Shown: positions 57,150 to 64,000 of the stretch, in pieces
How the letters are laid out: each line of letters starts with the position of its first letter
Numbering within the stretch: the first letter of the stretch is position 1
DNA from: Closterium sp. NIES-65
Lineage: Eukaryota > Streptophyta > Zygnematophyceae > Desmidiales > Closteriaceae
DNA: 64,000 nt
Assembly: GCA_948144175.1 (NCBI GenBank)
Contig: CANXME010002591.1
Location: 678,501 to 742,500 of the forward strand
Reading direction: 5' to 3'
Notes under the pieces: model-generated
Database searches by the model: none
Told to the model about the DNA's origin: nothing
Seen by the model: the letters and a program-made list of their open reading frames with translations, nothing else
Translations under genes and position numbers: made by a program

Positions 57150-57365
57150 GGGTGTAGCAGACCGGCAGCAGCAGTAGCAGCAGCAGGGGATACAGAGTAG
57201 CAGATCGGCAGCAGCAGCAGCAGCAGAGCAGCATTAGCAGTAGCAGCAATGGGGGCTGGGGGTCTAGGCAGCCTAGGGTAGATATAGCTGCAGGTAAGGT
57301 ATGGTACAAGGTGTGGTATGGTAACATGTGTGGTATGGTTACAGGTGAGGTATGGTAAGCTGATC
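57150..57365. repeat. GCAGCAGTA and GGTATGGTA simple repeats
   Basis: First a CAG/TAG-type run (57160-57250), then four to five imperfect copies of GGTATGGTAACA (57296-57356). Confidence 0.7.
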
Positions 57366-57980
57366 CCCTCCTATCTCTCTTCCACTCCTGCAGGCTGAAG
57401 ATGGGAGCAGTGGAGCAAGGACGGGCGAGTGAAGTGCACCCTCATACTCACCTCCCCCCCTCTCCATTCTCCCTCCCTTCCCTCCCAGCAGCACCCTGCT
57501 TGGATCACAGAGGAGTCATGTCCCCCCCCGCCTCCTAATCACCCCCCCTCCTTCCCAGCAGCCTCAGCATCATGGCGCTCTGTACGACTCAGGTAAGTAC
57601 AGGTAAGTAGAGGTAAGGAGGCATGGGGGTGAAGTGTGGGGTGGGTGGGTGGGGGCATTGGAGCAAGTGGGGAGTTCACTGCCTTAGAGGCAGCATCTCA
57701 TGGGGTTGTGTCTTGTTGGTGGGGTGTGGTGGGTGGAATCTGCGCGGCACGACACTCGGTGCTCAGGTTCCCGATTTGACGTTCAAGGCCTAATGGATAC
57801 CGTCAGAGCCGACCGGCCGGTGGCTCTGGTTCGCGTCAGCTCTGGCTACGTCAAGGGTGGGATTTGAGTCTTGGGATGGAAGCAATTTTCCACTACCACA
57901 CCTCTCTCCTCAAGCCACAGCCTATGGGGGTGTTGTTTTATTAAGGAAGTGGGCTGTCTGCTGCTCCTATTGCTGGGAGG
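57366..57980. other. No gene seen
   Basis: A mixed-composition segment with a triple CAGGTAAGTA/AGAGGTAAGG run at 57588-57620. No coding or RNA feature is supported. Confidence 0.45.
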
Positions 57981-58094
57981 TGAGTGAAGGGCAAGGGGAC
58001 TGAAGCCCCTTTGGTGGGTGAGTGAAGGGCAAGGGGACTGAAGCCCCTTTGGTGGGTGAGTGAAGGGCAAGGGTGAATGGGGCAGAGACCCCTT
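57981..58094. repeat. 38-bp tandem repeat, three copies
   Basis: The unit TGAGTGAAGGGCAAGGGGAC continues TGAAGCCCCTTTGGTGGG. The third copy is diverged, and weaker related sequence (GGTAAGGGGCTGTAATTTTT) continues to about 58215. Confidence 0.85.
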
Positions 58095-58421
58095 GGATGG
58101 GTGGCGAGAGGGTAAGGGGCTGTAATTTTTGGGTGGGTGGGTGGGTGTGAAAATAAGGGGGCAGTAACATCTTTGGGTGAGGGGAATGGTAAGGGGGGGC
58201 TCTAATCCCCACGGTGGGTGAGTGGAAGCCCATTGTGAGCAGGAAGCCAGAGGCTACAGCACGAAGCGTCATTGGACATGCATTTCTTGAGAGCGTTTGC
58301 GGGGCTCCGCTGCTTCATGTTGATGCTTTGTGTGGGTGATGTCCAAGCTCCTTTGTACATATTCTGCACTGCTGTTGGGATGGGCATGATTTTAGCTGGC
58401 TGTCTAAACTACCTACCGTAC

Positions 58422-59950
58422 TGTCAAATGTTGATATTTGTGATAGGCTGTAGTGAGGTGCTCCCTAGTGATTACAACTCATTTAGGGTTTGCTATTTGT
58501 ATCTCCTACATTCCTAATTTCATCATTCTGTTGCATTCTAACCTTAAGATGGTATCACGAGTAGGTTTAGATCCCACACCTAGCCTAGCCTAGCCTCCGC
58601 GCCCTCCGCGACCTAGCGCGCTCCACGCCCTCCGCGCCCTCCGTATCGCGCCGCCACACCTTCAGCGTCTAGCCCACATCCTAACTCGCTCCATAGCCCG
58701 CCCCTCAGCTCGCGCCCTACTCCTGCACCCTACTCCAGCGCCTTAGCGCGAGCCGTGGCCCGCGCCTTAGCCCGAACCGCGTCTCCGCCTCGTGCCCGCC
58801 CCTAGCCCGCGCGTCTCCGCGCCACCGTGCCTAGCCCGTGCTAGCGCGCGTAGCCCGCGCCTTGCCCATGCGCCTCCGCGCCACCGCGCCCAGCCCGCGC
58901 TAGCGCGCTCAGCCCACACCCTCCGCGCCTTCGCGACGCCACGCCTAGCCCACGCTCACCGCACCTCCGTGCCTCCGCGCTTTGCCTGCGCATCCGCGCT
59001 CTGCCCTCCGCGCTGCCTACGCCGTCCGCGCCCTGCCCTTAGCCCGCACCCTGCCTTTCGACCGCGCCCTGCCTTTTGCCCGCGCCCTGCCCCTAGCCCG
59101 CGCCTTGCCCTCGGCCAGCGCCCTGTGTTCAGCCCGTGCCCTGCCCCTAGCCCGCGCTCTACCCCAGCCAGCCCGCGCCCTCGATCCGTGCGCACCCAGC
59201 GCACTAGGCATGTTGACCTTTTCCCCACCACCGCCCTGTTCTCTGGGCCCACCGCCGTTCCTACTGTCATTGGTCCCTCAGTCAGCGGCTGGCAGCCGCT
59301 ACTCTCACCGGTCGCCTAAGTTAAACCCGTGTGACCACTAGCTCCTAGCCTCTAGCGTGCATATATGGAGTTCCTCGCCCTTTCCCGCCTAGCCTAGGTC
59401 ACTCCGTGCTCCTAACCACTAGCCCCGCCGGTCTCTTGCCTCGCCACACCTGGCGCTCCTAGATTTCCCTCCTCATTCCTAGATCCGTCTCCTCCGCGCT
59501 CCAGCCGCCTCTAGCCTAGCCTCCAGTATGGAGTCCCGCCGCCTTCGTTTCGATGCGGAGTGACGACCGATCGAGTTCAGTACCTGGCAGCGCCAAGCCA
59601 CGCGCTACCTTACCAGTCAGCGTCAGGACGGTGCCACCCTGTGGGCCCACGCGTCTGGTGCCCTCAAGGCACCCCTATCTCCCGACTCCCTCTCGACTGG
59701 ACCGGAGCCGACTCCTGCAGCGCAGGCGGACTACGACCATCGTGTCTTGGCGAGGGACGTGTGGGACTCTCGCGACGCTGCCACTGCCCTTGTGCTGACG
59801 GGGCTCCTCCCACCGACTGAGGCCGTCCACTTTGCCCAGGTGGAGACTGCACAGGGGATTTGGGATGCTGTTGTTGCGCGCTATTCCACCCCTACCTCTG
59901 CCTCCCCCAGTCACCTCCTCATGTCGTTCGTCCATGAAGCATGGAGGTTG
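58422..59950 (+). mobile_element. Copia-4: 5' fragment of a copia element
   Basis: A 128-bp LTR (58422-58549) starts TGTCAAATGTTG and aligns in its first part with the Copia-3 5' LTR. A primer-binding site TGGTATCACGAG follows at 58550. The leader (58.57-59.5 kb) is GC-rich and built from CGCGCCCTGCCCCTAGCC-like units. Gag-like sequence (RLRFDAE, DAATALVLTGLLP, VARYSTPTSASPS) runs from about 59.53 to 59.93 kb, where a LINE fragment interrupts it. Only the 5' part remains, and it is broken, with several breaks. It must be older than the LINE and Copia-5 layers next to it. Confidence 0.75.
58565..59200. repeat. GC-rich tandem repeat in the Copia-4 leader
   Basis: Many imperfect copies of 10-18 bp units such as CCCGCGCCCTGCC, CCTAGCCCGCGC and CTCCGCGCC. 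Frames through it give only proline/alanine/arginine-rich peptides. Confidence 0.8.
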
Positions 59951-59954
59951 GGAG

Positions 59955-61343
59955 GGACCTGTGTCGTCAAGCATATTGTATCATTCTATGGAGGGCAGGG
60001 ACAAGAGTCTTCTTGTGGATGCACACAAGGTCTCTTGGCAGGCCATCTGACCCCGGAGAACGTCCGCGAGCAAGCGTTGAGCAGGCACGTTCCACTTCGG
60101 AGAGTGAGATGGGTGCAGAGAGGCGAGAGAGGCTAGAAGAAGGAAGAAAGGAGGGGTAGATGTGCGGCCAAAAATTGTCAGAGGGGGGGTCTGTGGTCCC
60201 GCCACCATACAGCTGAGCGAAGAAGGAAGTGCAATGAGCGGTCATTTCCCTGAGGTCAGAGGTGATTTTCCCTGAGGAAAGAGTAAGTGCTTTGATTTGC
60301 CCATCTTTAATGTGGCGGTTCAGCCCAGAGAACAGGGAGGAAACACCCATTTCACGAGCACCTTCAACTTTGAGGCGTGCCTTGATTGCGATCTCTGACA
60401 CACGGCTCATGACATATTTGTCAAATTGCGAGGAAAAGCGGGTCAGGAGTACAGATGAGTGAGAGTCCGACGGGTGACGTGCAATGTGTAGTTAAAGGGC
60501 ACAAATTATGTCATGAAGATGGGACATTGTTTTGGAGACGCGTGTACGTTCTTCCGAAAAAGGGTAACTCATCGCTAGTTGAGAATCTTCGCCCAATCAC
60601 ACTCATGAATTTCGACTATAAGGTTCTTGCCATTTGTCTTGCAACCCGCCTCCAAAGAGTTTCGACCCACATCATTCACCCTGCACAATCCGCTTTTATC
60701 AAAGACCGACGTATTGGAGACACTATCAACGACACGCTGGATGTTATTGACTGGGCTACGTCCCGCAACCTTCCAATACTGGTACTAACAGTTGACATCC
60801 GCAAAACTTATGATATGGTGGACCGCCAGTTCATGTATAAATGTCTGTCCCACATTGGCCTCCCCCCCACCTTTGTCCGATGGGTTCAACTTTTGCACTC
60901 CTACACGCAAACACAGATCGCCGTCAACAACTTCACTGGGCCTTTGTTTCCAGTTGTTTCTGGAGTCCGCCAAGGGTGCCCTTTGGCCCCTCTACTCTTC
61001 ATCTGTGTCATCGAGGTCCTTCACCGCCATCTCTTGACCAGCCTACCCGGTTTTGCTTTGTCCAGACTTCAACGGAAATTGGCCGCATGCTATGCGGACG
61101 ATATCTCAATCTTCCTTAACTCCAATGCTGAATTACGTACGGCCAAAGAGCTGCTCCAAACGTTCCCGACAGTCCTCGGCGAACACCCCAATTGGGATAA
61201 ATGTTCCATTATCCCAATCGCCTGCTCTCCTGACCTCATCAGCGATGCTGGCGTTATCCCCATCCGCAACCTCGACGAGGCTGAACGCATCTTAGGCGTT
61301 TTTATCCAGCAGTCTTTGCTAGGCTCCGTTACGTGGGACCACG
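59955..61343. mobile_element. LINE (L1-like) fragment with 5' inversion
   Basis: Two pieces of one non-LTR reverse transcriptase lie head to head. On the minus strand, 60480-59955 encodes the segment between endonuclease and reverse transcriptase: LTRFSSQFDKYVMSRV..., SLFSGLN, PISLSEVERACSTLARG, then SPGSDGLPRDL. On the plus strand, 60500-61343 encodes the polymerase core: VLPKKGNSSLVENLRPITLM, QSAFIKDRRI, SGVRQGCPLAPLLF and the catalytic CYADDISIF, ending near ERILGVF. The inverted part is the 5' portion, the arrangement produced by twin priming. The endonuclease, the 3' end and any poly(A) are missing; the right end is cut exactly where the Copia-5 LTR begins. The left piece abuts Copia-4 gag. 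No target duplication could be defined. Confidence 0.85.
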
Positions 61344-61477
61344 TGTCAGAACATTATAGCTTACTCATTTATGTAGGCTATAGTGGGGTATCCCATAGGG
61401 GGTACAACCCAGTTATGGTTTCCTATTTGTACTCACTTCGTTCATAGTTCACCCATTCTCTCGTTCACTTCTTCTCA
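61344..61477 (+). repeat. Copia-5 5' LTR
   Basis: A 134-bp LTR, unusually short. It is a diverged relative of the Copia-4 LTR: both have TGTCA at the start, then AGGCTRTAGTG, CAACTC/CCAG and GGTTT(C/G)CTATTTGTA. The end was placed by the following primer-binding site, because the 3' LTR is not in the window. Confidence 0.75.
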
Positions 61478-61544
61478 TGGAATCAGAGCAGGTTCCCCTG
61501 TGGGAACTGTGCTTAGGGCCCACCACCTAGAACTTTTTTTTTCT

Positions 61545-62565
61545 GCCCTAGCGCCCGCCCTAGCGCCCGCCCTAGCGCCCGCCCTAGCGCCCGCCCTTTC
61601 GAGCCGCCCGTTAGCGCCGCCCGTTAGCGCCGCCCGTTAGCGCCGCCCGTGCGGCCGCCCGTTCGCGCCGCCCGTTAGCGCCGCCCGTGCGGCCGCCCGT
61701 AGCGCCGCCCGTGCGGCCGCCCGTAGCGCCGCCCGTGAGCCGCCGCCCGTAGCGCCGCCCGTGAGCCGCCGCCCGTAGCGCCGCCCGTGAGCCGCCGCCC
61801 GTCGCGCCACCCGTTAGCGCCGCCCGTTAGCGCCGCCCGTGCGCCGCCGCCCGTGAGCGCCGCCCGTGACGCCGCCGCCCGTGAGCCGCCGCCCGTGACG
61901 CCGCCGCCCGTGCCGCCGCCGCCCGTCACGCCGCCCCCCCCGTGACGCCGCCGCCCGTCACGCCGCCCGCCCGTGACGCCGCCGCCCGTCACGCCGCCCG
62001 CCCGTGACGCCGCCGCCCGTCACGCCGCCCGCCCGTGAGCCGGCGCTGCCCGCGAACCGCCCACCCGTGGGCCTTCAGCCCGCCCGTGAGCCGCCAACGC
62101 CGCCGACGCCGCCGAAGCCGCCCTTAAGCAGCCGACGCCGCCAACGCCGCCCGTGAGCCGCCGACGCCGCCGACGCCGCCCGTAAGCCGCCGACGCCGCA
62201 GACACCGCCCGTGAGCCGCCGACGCCGCCGACGCCGCCCGTGAGCCGCTGACGCCGCTGCCGCCGCCGCCGCCCGTGAGCCGCCGACGCCGCCGCCGCCG
62301 CCCGTGAGCCGCCCTGGCCGCCCGCCCAGCCGCCCGTGAGCTCCCCGCGCGCCGTCCCAGCCGCCCGTGAGCCGCCACCGAGCCGCCCCAGCCGCCCGTG
62401 CCGCCGCCCGAGCCGCCTGAGCCGCCCGAGCCGCCCGGGCCGCCCGCGCCGCCCTAGCCACCCGAGCCGCCCGAGCCGCCCGAGCCGCCCGAGCCGCCCC
62501 AGCCGCCCGTGCCGCCGCGCGAGCCGCCCGAGCCGCCCGAGCCGCCCGAGCTGCCCGAGCCGCCA
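61545..62565. repeat. GC-rich tandem repeat in the Copia-5 leader, about 1 kb
   Basis: Arrays of CCCTAGCGCCCG, GCCGCCCGTTAGC, GCCGCCCGTGAGCC, CCGCCGACGCC and CCCGAGCCGC succeed one another. Successive blocks use related but different units, so the array has expanded several times. Minus-strand open frames (arginine/alanine/glycine repeats) are artefacts. Confidence 0.88.
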
Positions 62566-64000
62566 GAGGAGCTGCACTCCTGCTCCTGTCGGGCTACTTC
62601 TGCTCCTGGGCTACGTACCTGCGCCGCTGACCTACCCGACTCTTCCTGCCCAGTGAGACTGTCAGCTGCTGTCATGGCCACCCCCAATGTCCTAGCTTTT
62701 GACGCTGAGGGTAGAGCCATTGACTTTGCAGTCTGGATTGAAGACCTGCAGCTGTACTTACTGTGTGATGCAATCGATGAGGTCTCTCTCTTTGACTTTG
62801 TCTCTGGCGCTGTCCCTGCCCCTCCTGCTGATGCTGATTCCGCCGTTCGCTCCAAGTGGGCGACCCGCGATGCTGCTGCACGTCTTGCTGTGCGTCGCCA
62901 CCTCCCTTCCTCCGAGCGTGCCCACTTTAGTCAGTGCAAGACCGCTCAGGCCTTGTACGACGCTGTAGTTGCACGCTACTCCTCCCCTTCCTCCGCTACG
63001 CTGAGCCGCCTCATGCTACCTTTTCTCTTCCCTGACCTCGCTGCCTTTCCCACTGTCGCTGACCTCATTACCCACCTCCGCGCTAGTGACGCTCGCTACC
63101 GCGCTGCCCTTCCTGCTGAGTTCCGCGCCGCAAACCCTCCTCCCATGTACATCACTCTCTACTTTCTCGTCACCCGTCTTCCTGAGTCCCTTCGTGTCGT
63201 TAGGGACCAGTTTCTCTCTGTCTGTCCCACCACCCTCACTGTCGACCTCCTTGAGGAGTCCCTGCTAGCGGCTGAGAAGAGCATAGTCGCTGTAGGGGCC
63301 TCTCGGGGTGACCCTCGCACCCCCATCTTTGAGGGGTGTTCTCCTTCCCCCCTACTGCCCTCTGTCGCCTCTGCCGCTGCGGCCGACCTCGCTGGTTTTG
63401 AGTCGGTCGGTGCGGCGTCTGCCCCCAGCGGTAGACGCCGCTCTGGCAAGGGCAAGGGGGGCAAGGGAGCGGGTGGAGCTAGAGGAGGCAGTGGCGGAGG
63501 AGGTGGGGGTGGCGGGGGGAGTGGGGGTGGCGGTGGAGGTGGTGGCCGGAGTGGAGGTACTGGTGGAGGCGGTGGAGGCGGAGGTGGCGGCGGAGGCGGT
63601 AGCGGAGGAGGCGGGGGCGAGGGTACCGTTGGGGGCGGTGGCAGTGGAGACGGGGGTGGTGGTGGAGGCGGGAGTGGCGGTGGCGGCGGGGGTCGGAGTG
63701 GCTCGTCCCAGCGGAGCAGCTCTAGGGGTGGTCAGCGCCAGCAGCAGCAGCAGCAGCAGCAGCGCTCTCGCACCGTCCCCGCCCCTCAGCAGCTCCGTGA
63801 GTGGTACTTGCAGCGTCAGCGTGGTGGTGCGTTTGGTCCCTGCCCCTCCGTTCTTCGCACCGGCGACCGTGCGGGGGAGAGGTGTGGAGGCACCCACACA
63901 GCCCGCCGCTGCTTTGGCCGCCTGACCGACGCCTGGCGTCAGCAGTTTCCGGAGGCCGCTGAGATCCCCCGCTGGGGGGAGCTGTCTAGGGCTGGTGTAG

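Larger units (their letters stand above)
61344..64000 (+). mobile_element. Copia-5: 5' part of a copia element, runs off the window
   Basis: A 134-bp LTR (61344-61477) begins TGTCAGAACATTATAG and ends TCTTCTCA. A primer-binding site TGGAATCAGAGC follows at 61478. The leader contains about 1 kb of GC-rich tandem repeats. Gag starts near 62.67 kb with MATPNVLAFDAEGR and shows the family's core (AARLAVRRHLPSSERAHFSQ, VARYSS, LPFLFPDLA). A long glycine tract, a glutamine run near 63.74 kb and a terminal C/H-rich knuckle (GERCGGTHTARRCF) follow. Gag resembles that of Copia-3 (MATPRVLRFDADGR). The part seen looks whole, with no breaks noticed; pol and the 3' LTR lie beyond the window. The element is inserted into the LINE, so it is the youngest layer here. 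Confidence 0.85.

Noticed and set aside
54590-57200. A single spliced gene covering the 338-bp and 490-bp units
   Set aside because: Splice-like sites are present, but no reading frame is kept between copies; it is reported as a finding rather than a gene.
58272-58517. An 81-codon hydrophobic frame
   Set aside because: It runs into the Copia-4 LTR and has no family resemblance.
61545-62577. Minus-strand frames rich in arginine, alanine and glycine
   Set aside because: They are translations of the GC-rich tandem leader of Copia-5 and have no non-repetitive part.

Overview
The window is nuclear DNA from a eukaryote of the green lineage, most likely a streptophyte alga or a close relative. Evidence for this: an AP2/ERF transcription factor, an MFSD5/MOT2-type molybdate transporter, a nuclear bS16 ribosomal protein gene split by introns, and a plant-type tyrosine permease exon. 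GT-AG introns are common and rich in pyrimidine. CAG/CTG and GC-rich simple repeats occur throughout, and Ty1/copia elements are abundant. A zygnematophyte such as Closterium would fit, but the species cannot be fixed from this sequence alone. No CRISPR array, prokaryotic operon, rRNA gene or convincing tRNA gene was seen.

Layout. 0-2.3 kb: the last exon of a tyrosine/tryptophan permease-like gene, then a complete three-exon bS16 gene. 2.4-10.0 kb: a Ty1/copia element (Copia-1) that carries a nested non-autonomous LTR element in the opposite orientation. 10.0-10.35 kb: a solo LTR with target-site duplication. 10.6-13.2 kb: a six-exon protein disulfide isomerase gene. 13.9-19.3 kb (minus): a nine-exon SET-MYND (SMYD/ASHR1-like) methyltransferase gene with tandem repeats in most of its introns, including a 24-bp minisatellite of about 38 copies. 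20.0-22.9 kb: an eight-exon MFSD5-like transporter, divergent from the SET-MYND gene. 24.0-27.0 kb: a three-exon gene of unknown function. 27.7-33.7 kb (minus): Copia-2, same family as Copia-1. 33.9-40.9 kb (minus): Copia-3, a different copia family. 41.2-44.7 kb (minus): a very long single-exon ERF gene. 44.7-58.3 kb: almost no recognisable gene, but from 49 kb onward a dense field of higher-order tandem duplications and minisatellites. 58.4-64.0 kb: a layered nest made of a copia fragment (Copia-4), a LINE fragment with a 5' inversion, and the 5' part of another copia element (Copia-5) that runs off the window.

The host genes are ordinary housekeeping or regulatory genes (organelle translation, ER protein folding, protein methylation, molybdate uptake, transcription) and do not form a pathway. 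The window is informative about genome dynamics. Copia elements have pushed neighbouring genes apart: the unknown gene and the ERF gene would lie tail to tail about 1.1-1.6 kb from each other without the insertions. LTRs now lie 54 bp after the bS16 stop codon and about 280 bp before the PDI start codon. Copia-3, Copia-4 and Copia-5 carry long GC-rich tandem-repeat leaders, each built from a different unit.
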